Shown: positions 47,509-60,200 of the stretch, one piece after another | Numbering within the stretch: position 1 is the stretch's first letter | How the letters are laid out: each line of letters begins with the position of its first letter | Origin: Corylus avellana | Taxonomy: Eukaryota > Streptophyta > Magnoliopsida > Fagales > Betulaceae | DNA length: 64,000 nucleotides | NCBI RefSeq assembly: GCF_901000735.1 | Contig: NC_081543.1 | Coordinates: 36,948,590-37,012,589 of the forward strand | Direction: 5' to 3' | Position numbers and translations under genes: made by a program | Notes under the pieces: model-generated | Told to the model about the DNA's origin: nothing | Seen by the model: only the letters and a program-made list of their open reading frames with translations | The model's database searches: none

Positions 47509-50500
47509 CTAAGGTGCCAAAAGCATCTTTCTCTGCTCATGTCTCTTCTCAGCAACACATCCTGAACTCACCAGCGATGATATCCAGACCTGATCAGACC
47601 TTATAGGCTCATCATCGTCATTCCTATGCCAGCTCCAGAAGGCATGAGTTGAATTCACAATCTTAAGCTCCCCATGACCAAAACTTGCTTCACGGAAGAC
47701 TGACCACTCAGGCTGTGGGTCTATATACCTGTTGATTTACAAGAATTTAATGTTGAAAATCAGGCCCCTTACCAACGAATCATAAACTAAATAAACAAAC
47801 AAATTAATATACTAACACAACCAGGCTTATGATAACTACTCTGTGAACGTGTCCTCTACAATATTGTATATACTGCATAGATTGGAAATACATACTTGTA
47901 AACACAATAGGAAGAACAGTGAAAATCTTAGCTTATAAATCTGACAATCTCTAACTGAAACATGCTACTGTGGTAGCTCATTTTAAACCAACCAATTAGA
48001 AAAGGAGACACCTCCTTAGACACAAGTTTAAATCGTAAAAACAGCCTTCACTGAACCACACTTTATGAAACAGAATAAAGAGTGATTTCGATTTTGAGTT
48101 TACTATATTCAGATGAGACTCAGTTAGCAGCCAATTATAGTTTCTGAGAGAGAGAATGGAGAAGAAAAAAAGAGCATATTCCTGACTCCATCCAAAATAT
48201 GTAAACGTGAGTTACAGCATTGTTTCTTTATGCAAATCAGAAGCAATCATTTGTGTGCGTGGTGTGTGTGAGCGTGCAAATAAATTTCCAGTTTCAGAAA
48301 GTTTATTAAGGTGAGGAGATACCAGTGAGCTAAACCTTCGTTGTTTCCCCCATCACCAATGGTTATGTGGACAGCACCACAAGGATCAAATCTTCCATTA
48401 TTGATGCGTTTCTGTCAAACAGACCACAACAAATTAAAATCTGAGTGCCACCAAAATGAAAGTAATAAAGAAATGATAAAGCAATCCAGGCATACCGAGC
48501 GTTCATAAGCATGCACATGCCCAGCAAGTACTAAATCCACACTGGCAGCATAAAGCAAGGGTTCCATGGCAGCCATCATATCATCACCTTCAGCTTGATG
48601 AGCCTTGTTACTGTTATACCAAGGCACATGGAATAGCACCACCAGCCAAGGTGTCTTTTTCCGGTCCACCTTTGACAGATCATTCTATGGAACAAGAGAT
48701 GCATGAGATCACATTATAACTAACTTCCCTTCATTTCATAAGAACCATTGACTTTGCAGAGAAAAGATTCAAGTGAAAAAGGTAATAAAGAAGGAACAGA
48801 CAAGATCTCTAAAATTGTATGTGTATGCAAAAATAACCCAATGACCTGAAAATCAAGCCGTCAAATGTCAATCCTAAAATCTAGGGGTGGGAAGTTCATA
48901 ATTAACCAAAGAAATTAAGCTTCAGCCACTCACACTAAAAGCTTATACCTTGGGCTCCTACCGAACAGTACAACTTTTATGTTTATATTGCAACAGGTCT
49001 AAGTATAGCTTAAGGACCCTAGCAGCCAGGAAACATATCCAGGTGCTGATCATTTTATTACCTAGGTTTGCCAAAGGTCTTAGAAAGCAGGACCTAGTTA
49101 CAGCAGTTGTCTAATGCCTAAGGCTGGTTGTAGATAGACAAGGCATAGGAGCCAATAAATATCTATCTACACATTTTGAATTGTTAGGAGTATGAACCTT
49201 TCAATGATTTTTCTCATTATCAATAATTTCAATTTCATATTGCGAAACTTGAATTATATTAATGACATTGGAGATCCTTATGCATTTCCCTTACAACGCC
49301 TTGGTTAAAACTCCGAAGGCTGCTGAACAATTGAAATATTGAATTCAGTCTCTTTATTAATGGATTTATGCAATATGCTTAGCATTGCCATTGATGGTCT
49401 GCCATGGATCTTAATAGTCACTGCGTGCTCTCTACAATCAGCACTTGCCAATTATTGAGCATCTTCTGCAACAAATTAGCATGTCTGAACAAATGTATTA
49501 TGAAAAGATATATAAATGAAATCACAATCATACATCATAAAACTCACAGCAAAAAGGTCCTTCCCTTATTCTATCATTCAACCCAAACATTTATCTCTAT
49601 TGAAATTTATTTGCCCTTATCCATCTATTGAATATTGACAAACAACTGTTTGGGAGTTAATGTTGTTATGTAATACCAAAATATACTCCTTTTGAAAAAG
49701 GAGGACAAAAATGACTAACCTCGAGCCACCTGTATTGATTTGACTGCTCGTCATAATCTGTATATGAACCAAGCATGATAACATGAATACCGGCAACTTC
49801 AAAAGAATAATAAAGATTCGAACTTGATCCACTCTCCTCAAAAGGCATTTTCCATCTAGCATTATAGGATTCAAACCCATCCTTTAAAAATGGTATAACC
49901 TCCTTTTCATGGTTCCCTTCTGTAACCATCCATGGCCTCGCACTTGCAAGTGGCTGCACCAGCTCACCAAACGTGTCCCACCGGTGTTGCATATAATCAG
50001 CATACGAAAGGTCCCCAGGAAGCAGATGCACATCATAGTTGCACTGATCAATGTGATCTAGTGTTGTTTTGGTCCAGCCAGTTTGACCCAGATCCCCCGC
50101 CACAGCAAAAGTAACCGGAAATTGTGCTGGAGGGGTCTTCAGCTGGAACTCGGGACCTTGTCCTCCACATCTGTAAAAGTAAACCGTGCTATGTTCCAGA
50201 GGCCCAATGACAGTGTGGTGTATCTTCCCTGAGCTATAGAATATATAACTATAAGATGTGCTTTCTCCCTGAGCTACAGAACTGTATCTCCCAGGTGATG
50301 TCCCATACTCAACACTTGAAGGAGAAGATTTATCACCAGTGACCCATGTCACTCGCATGTGCTTGTCTCCAGCCAAAGAGATGTGCACCTACCATAGGCA
50401 TTTGCACAGAAAAAGTACTTCAAACTAAATGTCAACAAAGCTAAAATTCAATAGCGCACGATGGATGAAGAAAGCCAGAAAAGAGCATATATACAAAATC

Positions 50501-51643
50501 AAATGTCTCATGAAACAATCATCGGATCACAAAATCATTCATCTAGAAAGAATTTTCAAAACCCATGTGTCAGTGCAAAATATTAGTACATCTACTCAAA
50601 TCAAAACAATTTCATAACAACACGACAATGATCACTTATCCGCTTAATGATATTCACATTCTCATGATTTTCAATCCAATTTATAAGAATACCACAAATA
50701 CACCAACTAGTAAGCCAACCCAATACGGGTTCATACTAGGCAGAAACCCTAGGAATTATACCACAAGATTACCAAATTCATGCAAATTTTAATTATGAAA
50801 GACCGGATAGTTTTTGCAGTCGAAAAAAAACGCAACCAAACTTCTCACCCTTATATCCCTTATATATATATAAGTGTGAAGTGCGAGTGCTTCTGTCTCA
50901 TATCAGCTAATCATAAGAAAGAGTTTGTTGATATAACATAACTGGGACCAAACGCATATGACTAACCTTTTGGGTTAAAATAATGTCCACAAGGCTTACT
51001 TATTTATCGACCAACAATGGGTATCAGAGTCATATTGTCAATATTCGCGCTATATCATGACCTCACTCACTTGGAGACTCTCTGAATGTTTATCCCCTCA
51101 ACAAATTCTCCAAGCCCAATTCTTTTATATAACTAATCACAACAAAAATTCTCATAATTTACTCCTCACCACTTCTGTTAAATCAATATCCCAAAAGCTT
51201 AAGCCGATAGGATTTAGTAAATTTAATCATTTAATTAATCCTCTAACACCCCTAACATGTAATCTGGATCAACACGTGAAATACTCAACCGAAAATAGAG
51301 AGAAAAGTGACTGAAATCAGAATCTTTACTCTGTTATTATCACAATATCTTGTGATAAATACCCACACTTCGATTAACTATTTATAGAGGAGACAAGAAT
51401 TCAAAATTAACACAACGTCTATCAACAAGTTACAGTTGATCACAACTGCTAAACAACAAAAACTACTACAACAGTGAGATAACCATAATATTGTAACAAC
51501 TCTGTTACCTGCTGGGGGTGAGACGAGGGATTGTGGCTGAGCGGGAAATGCAAAGTTTTGCGAGGCTGAGGTCGGACGTAGTCGGCGGCGACGGTCGCCG
51601 AGAGTAGCAAAAAAGCTACCGCCGCGATCAGCTTGAGCTCCAT
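47509..51643 (-). CDS. PAP18: Purple acid phosphatase, PAP18-like
   Basis: Five exons: 51509-51643, 49720-50388, 48496-48684, 48323-48411 and 47509-47728; 433 residues from the ATG at 51643, phase consistent. An in-frame ATG ten codons upstream (51673) is an alternative. Residues 1-20 form a signal peptide, so the enzyme enters the secretory pathway (wall or vacuole). An N-terminal Fn3-like domain (MRVTWVTGD) precedes the metallophosphoesterase domain. All seven metal ligands are present: GDLG (D144), GDLSYADY (D171, Y174), GNHE (N204), LFHVPWY (H287) and GHVHAYER (H324, H326). The end IGDGGNNEGL and PEWSVFREASFGHGEL fits the low-molecular-weight plant type. PAP18 is favoured because PAP18 and a TMEM14 gene are also neighbours in Arabidopsis, as I recall. 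The 1.1-kb intron 1 contains a degenerate PBS-like GGTATCAGAGTC near 51020. Confidence 0.92.
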
Positions 51644-51910
51644 CAATGAACGAGAAAAACTCCGAAGAAACATTTGAGTGGGTTTTTGGATTTTGTAGCA
51701 TATCTTCTTCAGCAGAGAATGTCAGTATGTGTGAGATGTCAAATGACCAAATAGCCCTTCTTCAGTACCCTTCTTTTTTTTGTATTTACACGCGGCATTA
51801 AACAATAAACACAGATGATGCCAACTCATTTGGATTGGAAGGTTTTCTTACTTTAGTCGAAATCTGTCTTATTAACACAGTTTTCAATAGCCTGTCTGGA
51901 TAAATCCTGA

Positions 51911-51951
<41 letters not shown>

Positions 51952-53799
51952 AACATGTCCCATACAAGAGAGGAAGTAAGATTCGAATTAGTGATTTTCG
52001 TTTTATAAGGCGTAATTTTCAGCTGATTGAACTACCTCTTAACGACCTAAAACAATATTAGTTCTTACGTGAACTAAAGGTTTTTTAACATTTAGATTTA
52101 ATTTTAAATTGTTCCTGAAATGATAGGAATACTGTTTGTTTACATGATTATAAAATAAAAAATAAAATTAAATATAGATTTATTAGTAATAGACGTGATA
52201 AGTTCCACAATTTTTATTTTTTATTTTTTGCTTGAGAGATATCAAAAACTTTGTTAGGTTTCAAAACAATTGTTTGGATCTAAACAACAACAAATGTGAA
52301 AAAACTCTTATGAAGCTTACATGCTAAACAATTTGAAAGAGTCCCGGATAAGCTCACTTGCATGAGCAAAAGGATAAGCTATATTTGGCACTAGGATAAC
52401 AATTCAGACAATAAAATTGACGGAATCTATATATATCCTCAAAACAACTCAAAATCCCTCTTTATATTCTTTAACAATCCAGACTCTTCTAAGTTTTCTT
52501 AAAACCTACTCAAAGTTAAGTAAATTCCTATTCGACCAATATTGGCTCAGTGTCCTATGATGAAAAAGTGGTAGCCTTTTTATTTTCCCCTCAATCAAAT
52601 CAAGCAAAAAAGAAGGGAGGGGGGATAGATTGGATTCGTGGTTATGGTGTGAAAAGGATTCTAAATCAAAAGGTATTTTACTTTCTCCTTTAAATATCTA
52701 TGATACGACAAAGATATTCATAAAATTTATAAATGACACTTATATCATCTTAAACTCTAATTCAACACATGAAAATAATTTAAAATGAGAACAAAAGTAG
52801 AAGAAAAAAGATTTAAAATGGCATATGACTTGCACATGACTATTGACCGTCCCAATTTTAATCTATTTAACTAATGGAATGAGACTTTTTGTCATAGGAT
52901 GATAGTTTGATGAGGTTAAGTATCATAGTTGATAGTTCATGAGGGAGAAAGTGTCAAGACGCTATAATTTATGGGGGCAAAAGGTAATCCTCCTAAATTT
53001 TTTAAAAAATATACGAAAGATGAAAAAATAGCAGATCTCTAAAATAAATCCTACTAAGAACAAAACTGTGTAACACAGTTGTAGTCATTTTCAGGTTTGT
53101 TAAAATGTTGGAAGATAAGAAATATGGTGGTTGGTTTTAGACACACCCACCAAGGAGGACATGTTTGATTTTATATGATGCTCAAATGTCTCATTTGGAT
53201 TGCATGCGTACCAAGTAAAGCAGGAACATGGGTTCTTGTTTGTGCTTTTTCCTTTCTTGTCCTGCTGCTTCGATTACTTCCATTTAGTACAAAACACCTT
53301 CTATCATCTTGTCTCTTCGTATTCACACTAGCTTCTCCAATTCCATGCATTCTATGTAGTATGTGGAGTGGATAGCAAGGAAAATAATCAGGCCATCATA
53401 TTGCACAATCACCCTCGTAAGGAAATTTATTCAAATAGTTCTTAGAACCTTTTCGACGTGAAAACTATATACCCTTTTCAATCCCCAAATGGTCATTAAT
53501 GCGATCAAGTAAAATCACACCTTATTGGTATCAATGAGCCTCTCCCATAAAAAATGCCTCATTGTCCCCATACCCAGGTAATGACGTACGTGCGTTTTCT
53601 ATTTTCCTCTCTCTATTTAGTTTTCTTCATAAAGCAAACTACTTTGTCGATCCCCTTCCGGCCGGCATCACCTTGATAGTCTTCCCTTATTTTGCAGGCG
53701 ATGGCCCATTACTGGTCCAGCCGTCTGAAAATTTACTATATTAATAATTTGCACTTGCGATTAGCACATAAAGACTGAAACATCTTTAAATAAATTGCA
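51644..53799. other. Upstream region of the phosphatase gene and AT-rich spacer
   Basis: The first 250 bases should hold the promoter. A TA microsatellite (about 51914-51949) adjoins a SINE-like element. The rest is AT-rich and has no supportable gene. A 66-codon hydrophobic frame near 53175 has no recognisable features. Confidence 0.45.
51950..52046 (-). mobile_element. tRNA-derived SINE
   Basis: The minus strand shows TAGTTCAATCAGCTG (A-box-like), then TTACGCCTTATAAAACGAAAATCAC, read in pieces, then ATTCGAATC (B box), then CTCTTGTATGGGACATGTT and an A/TA-rich tail that runs into the TA microsatellite. This is the architecture of plant tRNA-derived SINEs. The 3' part matches the fragment at 18270-18345. 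Confidence 0.65.
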
Positions 53800-54060
53800 A
53801 AAGTCAAGACCAATCGTTGAAGAAGATTTGAAGAATTCCTCAAGTTTAGTGTACTAAATTGACATTTGTCCTTAGAACAAATATTTTCACATGCATTTTT
53901 AATAATGCACACAAGCACATGATTCTCACATTCTCCCCATTGTAAATCCTATTAAAAATGTGTGTGAGAATCACATGCTTTAAAGACAAATATCAATTTA
54001 ATACACTGCGTTCAAAAAATTGGAGAAAAATTGTCCAATAAGAATCGCTACAACGCTGAA
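53800..54060. repeat. Foldback sequence, MITE-like
   Basis: The left half contains GTGTACTAAATTGACATTTG and CACATGATTCTCACA. The right half contains TGTGAGAATCACATGC and CAAATATCAATTTAATACAC, the reverse complements. Outer parts also pair weakly. Divergence and internal rearrangement suggest an old MITE. No target duplication was identified. Confidence 0.5.
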
Positions 54061-54244
54061 GTCTGAAAAAACAAGCTTGAATGCTGGCTGCATTAAGATT
54101 TCGGTATTTCTCCTTGGATGGCTGTGACCAATAATCATTATCCATTTTCAATCCACAAATACATTAAGAATCATGGGGTTCAAGTGAACTCAGTTAATAC
54201 TTTACACTACCTTTCCGGACAAAATTTGAACCCATAATCTCTCT

Positions 54245-57200
54245 TCATTTATCAATGTTGGAATTTGCACTACAAGTCCCTATAATACCTTTTTCCCACT
54301 CATATACGCCACATCTCTCCACATCTAGAGGTGATAATACCGGCAAATCTAGTGATTTCTTTCTAAGCACATTTGCAAAAATGACTAAAAGAGTTTGACA
54401 AGCCTGTTGTTCATCCATCTTCTGTAACTCACTGAGTTCCAATGAACGATCCTTCCATGGCTGGTAAAATGACCTGTACAGAGAACAAGCCCCGTATTAA
54501 CTTTTTTTCAAAAACTATTATCAAATCTGATTCGACCAAGCAAAAACAATCTCCCTTTTATTGGCAAAATAGAGATGTATGAAACCCAAAACCAGATCAT
54601 TAACCAAAAGGTCAATAAATAAATAAATAAACCAAAAAAAATCACCTTAGGTCATACAGGTCAATGAGCAAGTACCAGTAAAATGCCATGTTTTTTTTCT
54701 CTGGTCCTAATACCATGTTTGCCTATGCTGTAATTATCAAATTCCTTTCTGTTCCACATCTTTTTTCACACAACAGAAAATTGAGAAGGGAAAAAGAAAA
54801 AGGCTGGAGGACACAATAGATTACCATCTCCATGCAGGATTTGCTTCAGCAGGACAACGTATCTTTGAGCACAGTGATGCCACAAGAGTCTCATTACCAT
54901 GGAAGAAAGCTGATCCGGATTCTACAGAAATATGAAGTTAAGACTCAGTATACTTTCCCAAAAGTGACAAACAAATAGATAAAGATATCTATGTATAAAC
55001 ATTTAATTTGGACAAACTCACCCAGTTCAAAATTTTTAAATCTATTTTTGGGAGAGAAAGTCAAAGCCTAACTTCAGTAGACATGAATATCAAACCTCAG
55101 TAATCAAAACATTGCATGTAGACTTAATTTGTGACAACATAGTTCCAATAAATAAGTCTCAAAAACAAATTGTCACACTCCATCGCCCACTCTTAACATA
55201 TTAACAAGTAATACTGGGCATAATGTATATGTTACTGTAAACATTTAATCGCAACTCAACTCAGCCTCATTCCAGCTACAAGGGATTGGCTAGACCTAGG
55301 AAACTTGAAAGCATATGCTGTTTCTAGCAGGGTTTTCTTTCTTTATTTTATTTTTGATAACATAGGAGAACTTTACTCAGATTAATTGCACGTCGCAAAC
55401 GCATACTGTACAACATTCCTCACCATTAATCAAACTCCTACCGGTAACTGACCCCACCCGCCAGAACCAGTTACCAAGTAATCCAGGAGTTTATTAAAAC
55501 AATATCATTTGTTTTTCACTCACAGCTTGCTTGGATCCAGATTCTATTCAGCCTCCTTTATCCTCCTTGAAGTGCCAAACAAAAAGACATTACTTACTGT
55601 CACTTGCCATAATGGAACCATCTAAGCTCACTCTCTCTTCTGTCTTCAAATGATATCACCTCTAACTTGTCACAATTATATATTACTGCTCTTTTCTTGT
55701 TTCATCAAGAATCAATATTGACATTCTCTCTCAATCAGCACATGCTATCAACAAGTTGTTTCTCAACAGACATGCAATTTGCACCATATAGATTAGTTCG
55801 CCCTAAGGGGACTCCCTCAGTCTCTGAAATCCTAATTACTGTAGTCTTTTGTCTCACTTGCCATAACTGAACCATCTATGCTCACTCTCTCTTCTTTTCC
55901 ACCTCTGATTTGTCACAATTATAAGATTGGGATCCCTGTTATTAAGCTGCCCAAATTTCACAGAAATTTGAGCAGCCTAATAACAAGGAATCCTCATCTC
56001 AGAATTATATAGTGCTACTCTTTTATTGTTTCACAAAGAATCAATCTTGACATTCTCTTTTAATCAGCACATGCTATATGAACACATTGTTTCTCGACTA
56101 ACAAGCAATTTGCACCATATACATTAGTCGGCCCTAAGGACTCCATCACTTACTGAAATCCTCCAGAAGTATTCTCCACTTCATCAATCCCAGCATCCTA
56201 TTCAGTTTTCCCTCTATGGCAGTTCCCTTCACAACAACAGGATAGTCATGAAATCTCCATGTCATCAATCTTTAAAATTTCTCAATTTATCGCTTACACT
56301 AGTATCATGCAACATTTATATATGGCATAGAATCCCCATATGCTGAAATCTCTTGATTCCAAGTAGCTCACCTTTTTGTTTCCCTCGCCACCAAAAACAA
56401 ATTCAGTAGATAATATTTATCATGCAACTTAGACCATACTTCCCTTTCTCTAGCACATTGGTCAACGGGCCTCCAAGGGACCAGAAAGAGAACATACACC
56501 ACGCCACATGAGTTCATTCATAAGAAATTCCAATACGGGTGACCCTATTCAAACCAAACGGGCTTCATGCCCGAATTGATGTCCAATGAAACTATTGCAG
56601 TAGGATCAGGTTAACATTCCCCACCAATCACTAAGCTTCCCTGCTATAGTAGCTAATTAGACTACCCAAGACCTTATTCCAGGTCCAGATGGTCCAGATT
56701 GCTAGTCAAACACAGAAATTGAATCTTCTAAGGTCTAAATTTCCAAAAACCGCAACTCCAGAACTCAACACAGTAACTGAACCAACAATTAATCAAAATA
56801 ACTTACCTGCAAAATTGGAGGCACAGAAAAGGAGACAAAGTGCAGATATAACTGACGGGAGCACTCTGCAATTGACGCCAAGAAGCTGTTGGAGGAAGAA
56901 AATTGTAGAAGCCAACAAATCCTCACAGCCAAATCTGTTTTGGATGCTTTCACCACATGGATTTCCAATAAGATCTAATAAAGATTGCAGAGTTCCTAGT
57001 TTTAAACGATTTGAAAATTCAGGGCCCAAATCATTAGATTTCCAAGAAAGCTTCCCAAGAATTACAGCAGCACTTAGCCAACATAAAAGTTTTGATATCA
57101 AGGAATCCTCATAGACCTCTTCCTCCAAAGAAATAGTGATACGAGGATGAGATTCTTTGAACTGAAGCATTTGTGCAGAGTCCGATTTCAAAGCAGTGGA

Positions 57201-60200
57201 AATTGCCCACATAACAAAACTTGAAAGCTTGTCCTGATTCTGTGAAAACGCACCAAAACAAAACAAAATTTCAATATGTAGTCAAACCATAAGGGAAAAG
57301 TGATTTGGCATCGTAATACAAAAAACCGACCTAAAAGGTGAAAAGAGAACATTGATCACTTCAACAACTTAAATGCCAAAAAAGTTACTCAAGTATGCCG
57401 GCAATGCGTATGTAAGGATATACTAGACAACCCCAATGGAAGACAGCTACACTTTGCATTAGCTTAAGTGTCCAACATGTATGAGAACAGATGGACCCCT
57501 AGGATGGCTGAACAAAAAATTTCTACTTTGGAAACCAAAGCCAGCAAAGAATGAGTAGGGAACATAGGGACAGTACAGCTGTTGATTCCAATCCTGCTAA
57601 TTTCCCAACATTTCTCCACTTATATCTACACAAGTTAGATCCTTCCTCATTCTATCAACTAAAACCTCACATTTACGTTGTCCAACACCTCTCGCACCAA
57701 ATGCTTACCACCTCTCAGCAAGATAGCTCCTTAGTATTAAGGGCCTGTTTAGGTGTGCATTTGAAGGGCTTAAAAATGCGTTTAACAATTAAAAAGGCCG
57801 TTTGAAGAAAAAAGTATCCATTTGGTATAAAAAATTGAAAGCGTTTTTAAGGGTCCAAAAAGCTCAAAAATGGCCAAACCGCACTTTTAGCAGAAGCTTA
57901 AAAATGAAGCTTTTGCCAAAAAGTGTTTTTCGACTTAAAAACTCTACTTCTCAAACATGCTTTAAGGATACCAAGGTTGCCCTGCATCCAGGACTCATTA
58001 TGAGGTATCCAATAGCAAATAAATTTGATAAAAGCATAGATCAAAACTGACTGTCTTATTGATTCAAAATCACAATTACTACCAAATTACCCATGCGCAC
58101 GCATGCACACAACAACACAGAGAGAGAGAGAGAGAGAGAGAGGAATACCATGTGGAAAAGAGCTACTGGAGGTGTACCCATAAGTACAGCTTTGAGTGCA
58201 ACCTCTGCACAAGGGCAAGAGCCGGCATAATTATATACATTAACAGCCTCATATATTTGATATAAACCCTCAACTGATAGAGTAAAATGTGGCTGGTATA
58301 TTTTCCTTTTCTGCGATATCTTCAATGTTGCTATTATTATTTGCAGAAATGGATTAACCAATGCCACATTTTCCTTTATGAGTGTCGTATCACCAAAGAA
58401 GATTTTGTACAGATGCGAAGAAAGTTCCATAAGCTGCTCCAGGGCGTCTTTTTGCAACCATTCAGTAATGTTTCTAGATGAAATAACATCATTGACAACC
58501 TAAATTCAAGCAAGAAAAGTTAATGAAGAGGGGAAATATAAAACTGCTATTGACATTTACTACCGACATTTTATTCTTTCACAGAGCACAGATTACACTC
58601 GAGCTTAAATAAGCAGGAATAATTGTATTTTGATTAAGCCATTAAGATAACGTGCTCTTTGGCGTGATCATGGAAATATTGCAATTATTCTGTAAGTAGA
58701 TCATATGTCACAATAATAACAGAAAAGATGATGTTCATGATTATCGATGATGATGATGATAAAAATAATGACAACAGACTTCAAAAGAGTTCAAGTTGAC
58801 ACCCTTGGAATTTCGCAAAGCAAGAAACCAGTATCTACAGGTTACAGCAGAGATAGGCCATTTGACATGACATGCAATACCACATACATCATCTGTCAAC
58901 TATTAGCTTATTTGTTAGGATTTCTAAGTAAAACTGCAAAGGCACGATTGTATCCATGATAACATATTATTGACACTAGTGTTTGTGTGTGTGTGTGTGT
59001 GTGTGATGATGGTGTACAGAAACTGCGTTCATAAACAACCAAGCTCAACTCAGCTTTATCCGAGCTATAATTTAAGGTCATTAACAGAGTTCCAGTTTAA
59101 TCAATTTAGTTATATATGGGCCGAAATAGCTTTTCTAGATACCTCAACCTGTCATACTCATCCCATATCCTGGAAAACATCATCAACTAGAACTAAACTG
59201 CCGCTTTTTCTTTTCTTTTTTATTTTTTTCTGATTACCAAGTTACACATACACCCAATGGATCTTGACCCTACAACCTCACCCTCAACACCATTCTTTTA
59301 GGGAAAGGAATTTCCATTTGAGCCAAATAATAATAATTTTTTTTTTTATATATAAGTAATCGAAAATATCATTAAAAACGTAAGGCATAGCCATTTGAGC
59401 CAAAGATCATTAGCCATAGTTTAATCAACAATCTTCACTGTTCCAAAACAAAAACTAGCTTATGGAGAACTTTTAACCTATTGCTAATATATGCATTTGC
59501 AGGCATGCTATGTTAACAAATACAGAGAATTGGCAAGATTCTCACACTAAGGACAAGCACAAAAAAAGTTGGTCAAGAGCAACTTGGATGATCATAATTA
59601 GTGCATATGCCCCTCAAGTGGGGCAAAATGAAAAGGGAAACGAAACATTCAAGTATTACCTAAGGGACAACATGTTTATACAAATATGCTTAAATGATTA
59701 GGAGGGTAAATATTAAGGGTAGTTGTTACACGAGGAATATCAAAGTATCTTAGCTGTGTGAACTTACATTACAAAATTTATACTTCCCTAAAAGACATGA
59801 ACGTGTGCAACCTCTTAAGACCAGTAAAAAGTTGCATTAAAATAAGATCTTTTTTCTTCACTATAAGGTACAGCCAAACAATCTAGGACAGTAAGGTTAT
59901 CACAAGAGAGCGTCACTACATTACATATGCTAATAGTCTTAAATGCACACCAAAGAAAGAGAAAACAGACTGGGAGTCTAAGATAGAGGAAACAGGAACT
60001 TATAAGACATCTTAAATCATGAGATGGAACAAATGCAAAGGTGCCTTTGTAGTACTGTGATTAAGTTATGCTAACCCACTATTTTCCAATATTAAATAGG
60101 GAAATGGTTAAGAGCAGATGGAAAGTCAGAAGACAGGCAATAAATATATTAAGGGATCAGCTTATGCACATAATATTCGGTGTAAAAAGAAGCGGACAAT

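Noticed and set aside
53175..53375. Hydrophobic 66-codon frame upstream of the phosphatase gene
   Set aside because: Isolated, non-ATG or weak start, no splice context and no family resemblance.
56689..57114. 141-codon plus-strand frame opposite a URB1 exon
   Set aside because: Antisense shadow. The minus strand has correct splice sites and joins in phase to the neighbouring URB1 exons.
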